A DNA stretch of 64,000 bases from Amaranthus tricolor (Eukaryota > Streptophyta > Magnoliopsida > Caryophyllales > Amaranthaceae), in assembly GCF_026212465.1 (NCBI RefSeq), contig NC_080048.1, forward strand, positions 22,145,232 through 22,209,231. The letters run 5' to 3'. This document shows positions 28,101 to 40,078 of this stretch, piece by piece. The notes beneath the pieces are model-generated. The model was not told the origin of the DNA. It worked only from the letters and a program-made list of their open reading frames with translations, and ran no database searches. Each line of letters begins with the position of its first letter. Within the stretch, counting starts at the first letter, position 1. Position numbers and translations under genes: made by a program.

Positions 28101-31100
28101 ACTTTCTCACATAAAGTAGTTCAAACATGGTTTGTTTGGTATTAAACTTGGAACACAACACTATATGATATACATTATTGTGTTTAAATTCTTCGAATCG
28201 AATACAATAGTCATATGCTTTAAATTACGTGCTAAGTTCCTTTCAATGGTTTTTTAAGCTGTTTTGGCACTTTCTCGCATAGAGTAGTTCAAACTTGTTT
28301 ATTAGGCATAACACTCGACACAAAACGCTATTTTGTATATATTATTTTGTTCAAATGATTAAAATCGAAAACAATAGTCATATGCTTGTAAATACGTGCT
28401 AAGTTCCGTTTTTAAGGTTTTTTAAGCGTTTTTTCACACTTTCTCGGATAAAGTAGTTTAAGGATGGTTCGTTTGGCATGAAACGTGGTACACAACACAA
28501 TTTGGTATATATAGTATTGTGTAGAAATGCTTAGAATAGAAAACAATAGTCATATGCTTGAAATTACGTGTTGAGTTGCGTTTTCAAAGCTTTTTAAGCA
28601 TTTTGGGAACTTTCTCGCATGAAGTAGTTCAAACTTGGTTTGTTTGGCATGAAACTTGGCACACAACACTATTTTTTATATACTATTGAGTTGAATTTTT
28701 TAGAACCGAAAACAATAGTTATATGCTTGAAATTACGTGCCAAGTTGCGTGTATAAAGTTTTTAAAGTGTTTTTAGCAGTTTTTCGCAATAAAGTAGTTC
28801 AAACTTGGTTTGTTTTGCATGAAATAGTTAGAATTGAAAATAATTGTCATGTGCTTGAAATTACGTGCTTAGTTACGTTATTAACGTTTTTTTAAGAGTT
28901 TTTTGCACTTTCTCGCATAAAGTAGTTCAAACTTAGCTTGTTTAAACTCGGCACACAACACTATTTGGTTTATATAGTATGGTGTTGAAATGGTTTGAAT
29001 ATAAAACAATAGTTATATGCTTGAAATTACATGCTTAGTTGTGTTTTTAAGGTTTTTTAAGCATCTTTGGCACCTTTTCGCTTAAAGCAGTTCAAACTTG
29101 ATTTGTTTGGCATGAAAATTGGCACACAATACTATTTGGTATATATTATTGTGTTGAATTTTTAGAATCGAAAAAAATAGTCATATGCTTGAAATCACGT
29201 GCTAAGTTACGTTTAGGATGTTTTTTAAGCGTTTTTAACATTTTCTCGCATAAAGTAGTTCAAACTAGGTTTGTTTGGCATCAAACTTGGCACACAACAC
29301 TATTTGGTATATATTATTGTGTTGAAATGGTTAGAGTTGAAAACAATAGTGATATGCTTGAAATTACGTGCTAAATTCCGTTTTTATGGTTTTTTAAACG
29401 TTTTTTATTCTTTCTCGCATAATTTAGTTGAAACATGGTTTGTTTGGCATGAAAATTGGTACACGACACTATTTGGTATATGTTATTCTGTTAAAATAGT
29501 TAGAATTGAAACAATAGTCATATGCTTGAAATTAGGTTCGAAGTTGTGTTTTTATGGTTTTTTAAGTGGTTTTGGCACTTTCTCGCACAAAGTAGTTCAA
29601 ACTTGGTTTGTTATCCTTAAAACAAGGGACACAACACTATTTAGTATATATTATTGTGTTCAAATGGTTAGAATAGAGAGCAATACTCATATGCTTGAGA
29701 TTACGTGCTTAATTGTGATTTTAAGGTTTTTTAAGTGTTTTTTGGCACTTTCTCGCATGAAGTAGTTCAAACTTGGTATGTTTGGCTTAAAACTTGGCAC
29801 ACAACACGATTTAGTATATATAGTATTAAAGTCATATGCTTGAAATTACATGCCTAGTTGCGTTTTTAAGGTTTTTTATGCATTTTTGGCACTTTTTCGC
29901 ATAAAGCAGTTAAAAAATCGTTTGTTTTGCATGAAAATCCGCACACAACACTATTTGGTAAAGATTATTCTTTTAAAATTGTTAGAATCGAAAACAATAG
30001 TCATATGCTTGAAATTAGGTGCTAAGTTTCCTTTTTATGGTTTTTAAAGTGGTTTTGGCACTTTCTCGAATAAACTAGTTCGAACTCGGCACACAACATT
30101 GTTTGGTATATATAGTATTGTGTTGAAATGGTTAGAATAGAAAACAATAGCCATATGCTTGACAATACGTGCTAAGTTCTTTTAAAATTTTTTTTAGCGG
30201 TTTTTGTACTATCTAGCATAAAGTAGTTAAAGCTTGATTTTGTTTGCATGAAACTGGGTACATAACACTACTTAGTATATATTATTGTGTTGAAATAGTT
30301 AGAATCGAAAATAATAGTCATATGCTGGGAATTACGTGCTACGTTCCATTTCAAGGTTTTTTCAACGTTTTTGGCACTTTCTCCCATAAAGTAGTTCAAA
30401 CTTGGTTTTTGTTGGCTTAAAACTCGGCACACAACACTATTTGTGCGTTGAAATAGTTAGAATTGAAAACAATAGTCATAAGCTTGAAATTACGTACTAA
30501 GTTCCTTATAAAGGTTTTTTCAGCGTTTTTGGAACTTTCACGCACAAAGTAATTCAAACTTGGTTTGTTTGGCATGAAACTTGGCTCACAATACGATTTG
30601 GTAGATATTATTGTGTTGAAATAGTTAGAATTTAAAATAATAATGTTATGCTTGAAATTACGTGCTTAGTTACATTTTAAAAGTTTTTTAAAGCGTTTTT
30701 GAAACTTTCTCGCGTAAAGTAGTTCAAACTTGGTTTGTTTAAACTCGGCACACAACACAATTTGGTATATAGTATTGTGTTGAAATGGTTAGAATATAAA
30801 ACCATTGTCATATGCTTGAAATTACATGCTTAGTTGCGTTTTAAGATTTTTAAAGCATTTTTGGCACTTTTTTTCATAGAGTATTTCAACCTTGGTTTGT
30901 TTGGCATTGAACTTTGCACACCACACTATTTGGTATATATTATTGTGTTGAAAAGGTTAGAATATAAAACCATAGTAAAATGCTTGAAATTAGGTGCGTA
31001 GTTGCATTTTTAAGGTTTTTTAAGAGTTTTTGTCACTTTCTCGCGTAAAGTAGTTCAAACATGGTTTATTTGGCATGAAAATCGGCACACAACACTATTT

Positions 31101-33800
31101 GGTATATATTATTCCGTTAAAATAGTTAGAATCAAAAACAATAGTCATATGCTTGAAATTAGGTGCTAAGTTGCGTTTTTATGGTTTTTAAGCGATTTAG
31201 GTATTTCCTCGCGTAAAGTAGTTCAAACTTGGTTTGTTATGCTTAAAACTTGGTACACAACGCTATTTGGTATATATTATTGTGTTGAAGTGGTTAGAAT
31301 CGAAAACGATAGTCAAATGCTTGAGATTACGTGCTTTGTTGCGATTTTAAAGATTTTTAAGTGTTTTGGCAGTTTCTCGTATAAAGTAATTTAAACTTTG
31401 TATGTTTTGCATGAAATTCGGCGTACAACACTATTTGGTATATATAGTATTGTGTTGAAATGGGTAGAATAGAAACAAGTCATACACTTGAAAATAAAGG
31501 GTCAGTTGCGTTTTTAAGGTTTTTTAAGCATTTTTGGCACATTCTCGCATAAAGTAGTTCTAACATGGTTTGTTTGGCATGAAAATCAGCACACAACACT
31601 ACTTGGTATATATTACTCTTTTAAAATAGTTAAAATCGAAAACAATAGTCATATGCTTGAAATTTGGTGCTAAGTTGCGTTTTTAAGGATTTTTAAGCGA
31701 TTTTGGCACTTTCTCGCATAAAGTAGTTCAAACTTGGTTTGTTTGGCTTAAAACTTCGCACACAACACTATTTATGATATATATTGTGTTAAATTTCTAG
31801 AATCGAACACAGTAGTCATATATATGCCTGAAATTACGCGCTTAGTTGCGCTTTTAAGCTTTTTAAAGTATTTTTGGCACTTTCTCGCATAAAGTAGTTC
31901 AAACAGGATTTGTTTTGTATGAAGTTGGGCACACCATACTATTTGCTATATATTATTGTGTTGAAATAGTTAGAAAAGAAAACAATAGTTACATGCTTCA
32001 AATAACGTGCTAAGTTCCTTTTAAATGTTTTTTCAGCGCTTTTGGCACTTTCTCGCATGAAGTAGTTCAAACTTGGTTTGCTTGGCATGAAACTCGGCAC
32101 ACAACACTATTTGGTATATATAGTATTGTGTTTAAATAGTTAGAATAGAAATAAATTCATATGTTTCAAATTACATGCGTAGTTGCTTTTTTTTTTGGTT
32201 TTTTATGTATTTTTGGCACCTTTTCACATAAAGTGGTTCAAACATGGTTTGTTTGACATTAAAATCGGCACACTACACTATTTGGTATATATTATTCTAT
32301 TAGAATAGTTAGAATAAAAAATAATAGTCTTATGCTTTAAATTATGTTCTAAGTTGCGTTTATTGTTTTTTAAGTGGTTTTGGTACTCTCTCGCATAAAG
32401 TAGTTCAAACTTGGTTTATTTGGCTTAAAACTTGGCACACAACACTATTTGGTATATATTATTGCGTTGAATTTCTAGAATCGAAAACAATAGTCATATA
32501 CCTGAAAATACGTGGTTAGTTGCGTTTTTAAGGTTTTTAAAGCATTTTTGGCATTTTCTCGCATAAAGTAATTCAAACTTGGTTTGTTTTGCATGAAACT
32601 GGGCACACAACACTATTTGGTATTTATTATTGTGTTGAAATAGTTAAAATCAAAAACAATAGTCATATGCTTAGAATTACGTCCTAGGTTCCTTTCAAAG
32701 GTTTTTCAAACTGTTGTGGCACTGTCTCGCATAAAGTAGTTCAAACTTGGTTTGTTTCCCATAATACTCGACAAAAAACACTATTTTTTATATATTATTG
32801 TGTTGAAATGATCATAATCGAAAACAATATTCATATGCTTGAAATTACATGCTAGTTCCGTTTTTAAGGTTTTTTAAGCGTTTTTTATACTTTCTCGTAT
32901 AAAGTAGTTCAAACTTGGTTTGTTAGGCATCAAACTGAGCATAAAACACTAATTGGTGTATATTATTGTGTTGAAATAGTTAGAATCGAAAAGAATAGTC
33001 ATATTCTAGAAATTACGTGCCAAGTTCCGTTTTTAAGGTTTTTTAAGCGTTTTTGATACTTTCACGCATAAAGTAGTTCAAACTTGGTTTGTTTGGCATG
33101 AAACTTAACACACACCACTATTTGTTATAAATTATTGTGTTGAAATGTTAAAATGAAAGCAATAGTCATATGCTTGAAATTACGTGCTAAGTTCCTTTCA
33201 AAGGTTTTTTTAAGCTGTTTTGGCACTTTCTCACATAAAGTAGTGCAAACTTCGTTTGTTTGTCATGAAACTTGATATAAAACACTATTTTGTATATATT
33301 ATTATGTTGAAATGATTATAATAAAAAACAATAGTCATATGCTTGAAATTACGTGCTAATTTCCGTTTTTAAGGTCTTTTAACCGTTTTTGACACTTTCT
33401 TGTATAAAGTAGTTCAAACTGAGTTTGTTTGGCATGAAACAAGGCACACAACACTATTTGGTATATATTATTTTTTTGAAATAGTTAGAATCGAAAACAA
33501 TAGTCCTATGCTTGAAATTACGTGCTAAGTTGCGTTTTCAAGATTTTTTAAGCGTTTTTGGCACTTTCTTGCGTAAAGTAGTTCAAACTTGGTTTATTTG
33601 GCATTAAACTTGGCTCACAACACTATTTGTATATATTGTATTGTGTAGAAGTTGTTAGAATAGAAAACAATTGTCTTATGCTTAAAATTACGTGCTTAGT
33701 AGCATTTTTAAGGTTTTTTTAAGTGTTTTTGACACTTTCTCGCATAAAGTAGTTCAATGGTTATAATTTGTATTGTGTAGAAATGGTTATAATTTAAAAT

Positions 33801-34380
33801 GAAGACTCAATTCCTTTATGTGATGATAATTCAAAACATATATTAAGTTAAACAATTAAGTCATATTCAATATTAAATAATTTATTGATACATATTTTAA
33901 GTTTGAAATTTATTAAATTTAGTTTAAATTAGAATGACTTAAGTTTATAGTATTTGGATAGGATTGTAATTATGTTTGAATTTATATTTAAATTATTATT
34001 ATAATTGGATAAGATTATATTTAAATTTGAATTAAATATAAGGAACGTATGTTCAAGACGTTGAAATATTTGGATTATATTTGAATTTTAAATTTGAGTT
34101 ATAAAATTAAACATGTGCTTAAGATAATTAAGTATTTAAATATATTACATGTTTTATGTTTAAAGTTTGAATATGTTATTACACGGTTTATGTTTGAATA
34201 GTTGAATAAATAAGTGGCTTTGAAATTAAGCTATACTAATTATAGGTTTTCCTATAAATAAGAAGTCAATTTAAATTGATACTAAAAATAGGAAAAGACA
34301 ATTTAAATTGATGCTAAAAAATAGGAATTAAATTTGAATAAGACTTATACGTTGTATCAACTAGTTTTGCTGAAGTTTCA
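33801..34380. other. AT-rich flank of the satellite, no gene seen
   Basis: Past the array edge the sequence is AT-rich with no open frame or recognised protein. A short direct repeat of about 32 bp (CAATTTAAATTGAT at 34267 and 34299) is present. It may be U3 sequence of the LTR-like segment that follows. Confidence 0.6.
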
Positions 34381-35115
34381 ATATCTTGTATGAGTTCTAA
34401 CGTGGCAGCACAACAATGGTTGTTAATGATAAAATACAGGAAACAATGACGTAATTATATGAGCTGTCAGTGCAACGTCAGTTTGAGTTTAAGCTTAAGA
34501 TCTTTAAAACTGGTGCAGATTAACCAGATCAACGATATTGACGGATGAAGCTTTCTTGCTCTATATATAATGCTTCATTCAAGGATTAAGATTGCAGCAC
34601 TTCTTAAAATTTCTCTTTTCTTGAATTAAGATCTAATATTCTCAAAAGTGTTTCAAAAAGTGTTGTAAAACTTAATTTATCTAACTCTTACATTTGTAAT
34701 AGGATCTAGAGTTAAAAAGAGTTAGATCTTTCATTGATTAATACGCCTAACCTTGGAATACTTTTTAAAGTATTCAATTTGTAATCTCTATTGTGAGATT
34801 GGGATTTGTACTTTTATTAAGAGAACTTGTAAGACGTTCTTCAAGGGGAAAAACGTGGTGAGAGAAGATAGAGAGATCTTATAAGTTGTCTTAAAGTTCA
34901 TTAATAAAAAGCGTGGAATCCTGCGGGTTGGAAGAGAACCCATAGGCTGGGAGTAGGCTATTTAGAGCGGAACCTCGTTAACATATCAGTTGTTATTATT
35001 TAAGTTTATTTTCGCACATACGTTATAGATTTATCAATCGACCTAAAACTGTTCCAGAAAACAGTTTTGAAAGGTCACCCAAGCTCTTGAGGTAACCTTC
35101 CAGATAAAAATTTTT
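34381..35115 (+). repeat. Copia LTR-like segment, copy 1
   Basis: Carries an LTR promoter/leader layout: TATA (CTATATATAA, 34561-34570) followed by GCTTCATTCAAGG, a GTAATAGGATCTAGAGTT block, a TGTGAGATTGGG block, and a U5-like stretch with GGAACCTCGTTAA near 34,970 as seen in Copia LTRs. It is repeated 1,070 bp downstream with many substitutions. No TG..CA ends or target duplication could be fixed, and no gag-pol is attached, so its exact type (solo LTR, or fragment of a broken element) is open. Confidence 0.6.
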
Positions 35116-35439
35116 GGTTACCACGTGGAAAACCCAAAACCTTAGGGTTACTACGTGGAATTTTCCGGTAAATAATTTAGATTAAGTAAAACTTATGTTT
35201 TAATCACACGATTTTTAATATTAAATTAAAATAAATAATTTTCGTAGTGAACAAGTTATTCATATTATAGATTTTCCTACATACAAGGAAATGTTTTCCT
35301 AAAAATATATATTTTTTAGTGCACCTATAATATAGGGAAGTCAAATTCAAGCGGACATGTAATCATGGAATAATATATGTGGCTTATCTAATTTGATTAA
35401 AATGTATGAATTGATCAATATCCTATGCTTGGTATAAGT

Positions 35440-36240
35440 ACTAATGTCGCAGGACCAAAATGTTTTAGAGAAGCTAGAAAATAGCAAAACATGCTTGTAT
35501 CGAATAAGTCAAAGTGGAGTGTCTAATTTACTGCTGATCAAGGCTTTGAAGACTAATTCAGCATAATCAAATGGAGAAAATTAAGGAAATGAAGTTTTAA
35601 TATTCTTAACGGCTATTTGAAGGCGTAACTTATAAATAGAAGCTTCATTCAAGGATTGAAGAACTACAACACAACTTAGATTTTAGCTTTCTAATTACTT
35701 TGAGTCTTTAGATCATAAAGGGTTATAAATTTAGTTCTTCATAGTTCATCTAATTCTCTCACTTGTAATAGGATTTAGAGTAAAAGAGAATTAGATTTAT
35801 ATTTTTCATTTACGCCTTAAATTTTGGAATACTTTTAAAAAGTATTCATTTGTTTTCTCTAGTGTGAGATTGGGAATAGAACTTTTATTAAGGAAACTTG
35901 TAAATCGTTTTTCAAGGGGAAGAATGTAGTGAGAGAAGATACAAAGATCTTCTTAGTCATTTAGGGTTCATTTATATAAGGCGTTGAATCCTAAAGGCAA
36001 GAAAAGAATTCATAGGCGGGAAATAGACTATTGATAGCTGAACCTCATTAAAAAATCTCTTGCTCATATTTAAATTTATTTTCATTTTTAGTTTTTACAT
36101 TTGTTATTCAACCTAAAGCAATTTCAGAAAATTGTTTTGAAAGGTTTCCGGAGCTCTTGAGTTAACCTTCTAAACAAAAATTTTAAACGGGTATACTCTC
36201 TATTCACCCCCTCTAGAGAGTATTTGATCTCTTATCAACC
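35440..36240 (+). repeat. Copia LTR-like segment, copy 2
   Basis: Diverged direct repeat of the preceding segment: TATA (TATAAATAGA, 35631-35640), then GCTTCATTCAAGG, GTAATAGGATTTAGAG, TGTGAGATTGGG, GCTGAACCTCATTAA and AAAGGTTTCCGGAGCTCTTG in the same order. Near its right end ATTCACCCCCTCTAGAG is typical of Copia LTR 3' regions, and TTATCA near 36,232-36,237 could be the LTR end. The two segments may be the two LTRs of a collapsed element or a tandem LTR pair. Confidence 0.6.
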
Positions 36241-37152
36241 TTCATCTATTTTAGCGGAACCGAGTTTAGTTTCATGAATAATTCGACTCGGATATGACTC
36301 GGTTGTCACTATTAGGTTTTGTTAGTCTTGGTCAATGGTTATAAGTTAGTTATAAAAATCGATCGAAGTTCGAATTTATATTTCCCACTTTTTCGTTACA
36401 ATCGATTTGGTTGCAGCTTCGGTTTGAGTAATGTCGGTATGATAAATCTAAAAATCATCATATTATTAGGTTGATAACTTTCAGTTTCGATTCGAGTTTT
36501 TAGGTTAGGTCACATTTTAACAGTTTTACCCGTTGTAGCTAACAGTGGCCCATTAACAACAAAGTCAAGGGCTATCAATTACAAGTAGTGGCTCACTATG
36601 ACTAACCACAAAGGATTATTAGACAGAGTCAAAAGTCAACTCAATTATCGCTCGTTGTTACGAACAACAGGTGATGATTGAGCTAAATTTTGACCCAGTT
36701 TAGTAATCGTCCGTTGTTAATAACAATAAACTATTACATTTTTTAAACTTGGGTGAAAGACATTTTGTTGCGAGGTTTATTTTTTGAACTTTTTATTAAA
36801 AGAATATTATATTTTAGATTTTTTTAAAAAAAATATGGGTGCGAAGTCATTGAAAAGCAAGTAAAAGCCAAATGGGGAAGTGCAAGTAGAACTTAACTTC
36901 GCTTGCATTAAAAGCCATAATACAAATAAAAAGGAAGATTGAAATTTCAATATTAATGACGTGTATAACTACCAGCCACAGAACAGACGTACATTAATAA
37001 CTGGGTGAGACCGGACATCAAACTACACAGTGTCTAGTAATAGTAGTGATATTCACTTTACAGTCACAAACAGACAACAAACCATTCTCCATTTATTTTC
37101 TCTTTCAAGCTTTAAAATGCACAATAACAGTAGGACACCATTTCATAATATT
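36241..37152. other. Upstream region of the WSD gene
   Basis: About 0.9 kb without coding potential. It includes loosely repeated GTTGTTA/TAACAAC motifs near 36,540-36,740 and, in the last 200 bases, the probable promoter and 5' leader of the WSD gene. No clear TATA box can be fixed; GTGTATAAC at 36961-36969 is the nearest candidate. Confidence 0.4.
36958..36964 (+). promoter_or_regulatory. ABRE-like ACGTG motif upstream of WSD
   Basis: GACGTGT lies about 190 bp before the chosen start codon. ACGTG cores bind bZIP factors in abscisic-acid response, and plant WSD1-type genes are known to be induced by drought and ABA, so the site is suggestive. A 7-base motif can occur by chance. Confidence 0.25.
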
Positions 37153-37890
37153 ATGGAATCCACCTTAGATGAACCGGTCACACCTGCGGGTCGCCTCTTT
37201 CTTCAACCACAATTAAACCAAATAATCAATTGTGCAATTGGTTTCAAACATCCCCTTAACATACAAGCCATTAAAACGGAGCTCTCAAACTCTTTAATGC
37301 TAAAACATCCCAGATTTTTAAGCCTTTTAGTTATTGATGATCATGGTAGAGAGTATTGGAGAAAAACCCAAGTCAATTTAGATGATCATATCATCATTCA
37401 TGACAAAACCCTTTCCTTAAATTTAGATTCAGATGAAGAAATCGAAGATAAGGTCAATTCTTGTTTATCAGATTTTGCTATTTCTTCCCCTTTAAATACA
37501 AATAAACCCTTATGGGAAATTCATATTTATACTGAATTAAAATGCGCAATTCTTCGAATTCATCATGCTTTAGGAGATGGGATTTCTTTGATGTCGTTAT
37601 TTCTGGCTTCCTGCGAAAAGGCTAATGGTAAAGATGATGATAAGGATTATGTTGCTGAAAAAAGGGTAGAAAAAAGAGAAGAAAATAAGAGAGGAATAGT
37701 GGGAATAATGAAAATTATTTGGTGGACTATTCTTTCTGTGTTGGGATTTATTGGAAGATGCTTGTGGGTGAAAGATATAAAAACTGCAATAAGTGGTGGA
37801 GATGGTGTTGAACTTTGGCCGAGGATGGCGGCAACTGCTAAGTTTTCGTTAGAAGATATGAAATTAGTCAAGAAAGCCATTCCTAATGCG
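37153..37890 (+). CDS. WSD: WSD O-acyltransferase, exon 1
   Basis: First exon of a bifunctional wax ester synthase/diacylglycerol acyltransferase of the plant WSD1 family, which joins fatty alcohol or diacylglycerol to acyl-CoA, typically at the endoplasmic reticulum. Counting from ATG 37153 it encodes 246 residues. Near the start is EPVTPAGRLF, typical of family N-termini. The catalytic motif HHALGDG is at residues 137-143 (37561-37581). A hydrophobic tryptophan-rich stretch lies around residues 181-205. The exon ends in phase 0 at AATGCG before donor GTAAGC (37891). An in-frame ATG at 37117 would add 12 residues; 37153 was chosen because family members start shortly before the EP-x-TP motif. 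The frame stays open upstream to about 37,030 but without another ATG. No frameshift or stop interrupts the exon. Confidence 0.85.
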
Positions 37891-38210
37891 GTAAGCTTAT
37901 CTCTGTTTGTCAAGCTAAGGTTTCCGGAGTATAAAGTTAAGTAATTGTTGGTCTACCTTTTATCAAAACTGTTTTTTTTTTTTTTTTTTCTCATTTTTAA
38001 CATTTTTTTTGAAATATGTTTTTTTAAACTATTAGCACCACTTAAACTCACAAAAGTAGTAAGATCAATTTATTTATTCCAACATAATATGAAATAATTT
38101 TTTAAATGTTATTAATTTATAAAATAGTATTTTTTTTTTATATATAATATCCAAACAAAATTAAACAAAAATCCTTTTCACCCTTTAAATTTTAAAATCC
38201 TTCTTATTTG

Positions 38211-38212
<2 letters not shown>

Positions 38213-38288
<76 letters not shown>
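38213..38288. repeat. (TA)n microsatellite in WSD intron 1
   Basis: About 76 bp of uninterrupted TA dinucleotides inside the first intron. Such runs are prone to length change and to assembly error. Confidence 0.95.
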
Positions 38289-38293
<5 letters not shown>

Positions 38294-38416
38294 AGTTGTT
38301 TTATAGTGTGTCAATTAAAAAAAAAGGAGTAAATGACAAAAATCTTTGAATGAGATATAAATATATAATTATTAACGAAAGTTCTTAAAGTAAAATGTAA
38401 CAAAAATCATATAACA

Positions 38417-38442
38417 AAATAAATAAATAAATAAATAAATAA

Positions 38443-38503
<61 letters not shown>
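38417..38503. repeat. (AAAT)n-(AT)n compound microsatellite
   Basis: A tetranucleotide AAAT run of about 30 bp passes directly into an AT run of about 56 bp, in WSD intron 1 about 130 bp after the previous TA tract. Confidence 0.9.
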
Positions 38504-38506
<3 letters not shown>

Positions 38507-39079
38507 TCTTGTCAAGTACGGGATCAATCAATACATTTAATATGTGATTATGAATATCTTTTAGTCCAATAGTTGTAGATGGTGGTGAGTTTTAGAGTTG
38601 TTATCTAGTAGCATGTGATATATTAATTATTAACATTTGTTTAAGTGAAATTTTACATGATAACATTAAATTTTCATGAGATGCTAGTGATAGTGTTTTT
38701 GTAAGATTTTTCTATATAATAGTATCTAGTTTATACCTTATTCAACCACCGTACTATTTTCTGTTAAATTCTTGTCAATTTTCATGTAATTCACCATTTT
38801 TGTATTTATAATTTGACCTTAGCATTTGAGAGCGTTGATAAAATAAATGATGAATTAAATGTCAAAATGGTAAATTAAACATTTAAAAGCATAAAAATGG
38901 TTTAGGGCAAAATATAATGACAAGAGTCAACACTTAATAAGGGTAGAAACGTCAAAATGATGATTTAAACGGAAATTGACAAGAATTTAATGAAAAATAC
39001 TACAACAGTTAGATTAGGCATAGACTGAATACTACCATGTGAAAGAATCTTACAAACATGCTATCAATTGCATTTCATT

Positions 39080-39660
39080 AAAGTTGGTTCCCTTTGTTTA
39101 ATAATAGTAACACATGATATTCTTATATCTTAATTTTGACTTAGACTTAATAGTTTGGTACTAATCCTTTCCAATATATTTCTCCTTAGGCGTGCCCCTA
39201 ACCCCAAGACCTTGTCCACCTCGAGAAAGTACATCAATCTCAGTCATTTTGTTTTCAATCAATGTCTTTTGCAACCAAGCATCCTTGACTCTTTCACGAT
39301 TTATCACCATTTTCTCATACAAAATAGTTTATTTAAAATGCTTATACTCCTTTGGCAATGAACACAAAACAGCTTTATGGCTAAATCCTCATCATCAATT
39401 TTATCATTAATAGTCCTTTAACAATGAAATCAAATTAGTCAATATGCATCTCAAGAGATTTATCTTCCTTGAGTAAAAATACGAAACTTGTTTTCAACGA
39501 CAAAATGTTTATATGAATTTTGTCAAGTAAAGAGACTCGAAGTTGATCCATAAACTTGTCATTGTTCCCTCCTTTGCCACCTATCTATGAATCTCATTTT
39601 GAGAGCACAATTATATCAAAGTAAGAGATTTGAAGTATGTCTTAACGAACTCTTTCTCTT
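39080..39660 (-). pseudogene. Decayed Copia gag fragment, antisense in intron 1
   Basis: Read on the minus strand, pieces in shifting frames match a plant Copia gag (UBN2-type): KEDKSLEMHID, then DDKIDDEDLAIKLFCSLP followed by KEYKHFK (about 39,300-39,400), then KMTEID and a basic linker KSKLRYKN leading to a ruined zinc knuckle (CYYY..TKG where CYNCGKKGH-like is usual) near 39,080-39,130. Stops and shifts show it is dead. No LTRs could be tied to it. It lies opposite to WSD transcription in the 4.07-kb intron 1. Confidence 0.65.
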
Positions 39661-40008
39661 ATATATATCGTAAATGGTGCCTTTGACTTTCGTAACCTTG
39701 CATTCTCCAAACTATTTTGAACCTTGATACACTAAGTGCTTAAGAAGTGTTTAACGTGTAATAAATTTTATGAAACGTAAAACTGAATCTTAGTCAAAAG
39801 GATATTGAACACCAACACAAATTTTAACACGATTTGACTTGAACTTTCATAATCCCATAACCCTATTAAAACCTTCAAAACCCCATTTTCAAAGTAAACC
39901 ACGAATATTTGATAACCATTTGCTAAGATTTTAATTGGTAATGAATCCTAAGAACAAAAGGTTATTAGACTATAAAACTTACCAAACAATTGATGACCAT
40001 ATTATCCA

Positions 40009-40078
40009 TGTATAGTTTAGTGATCTTGAATACAAGAGATTGATGTATAGCTTAGTGTTCTTGATTACAAGAGATTAT
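40009..40078. repeat. 35-bp direct duplication
   Basis: Two adjacent copies, period 35 bp, starting TGTATAG at 40009 and 40044, differing by a few bases. Related TATAAAACTTACC and TATAAAACTCACT stretches flank the pair. Confidence 0.7.

Larger units (their letters stand above)
3236..33800 (+). repeat. Satellite array, ~168-bp monomer, main segment
   Basis: About 30.5 kb of head-to-tail monomers in the same orientation as the left segment, roughly 180 copies with no other insertion seen. Variant classes recur at intervals, for example monomers with GGTCCAAA in place of GGTTAGAA, or with AAAACCATAG in place of AAAACAATAG, which reveals higher-order organisation. The consensus length is a multiple of three and one forward frame is open except for a TAA in the GTGCTAAG variant; variants with GTGCTATG or GTGCTTAG stay open at that codon. 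This explains the 60-164-residue open frames scattered through the array; none is supported as a gene. The last monomers near 33,740-33,800 are truncated and rearranged and mark the array edge. Confidence 0.95.

Noticed and set aside
29271..29765. 164-codon open frame in the satellite, the longest there, and the many 60-103-codon frames at 279-30047
   Set aside because: All are the same monomer translated repeatedly (IENNSHMLEITC..TFSHKVVQTWFV..). They follow from a monomer length divisible by three and vary freely between copies; no start context, domain or constraint supports a gene.
1..33800. CRISPR-like or telomeric repeat
   Set aside because: The repeats are long, directly adjacent 168-bp monomers without spacers, and no TTTAGGG telomere motif array is present.
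37647..37913. 88-codon minus-strand open frame
   Set aside because: It is the shadow of WSD exon 1 on the opposite strand.
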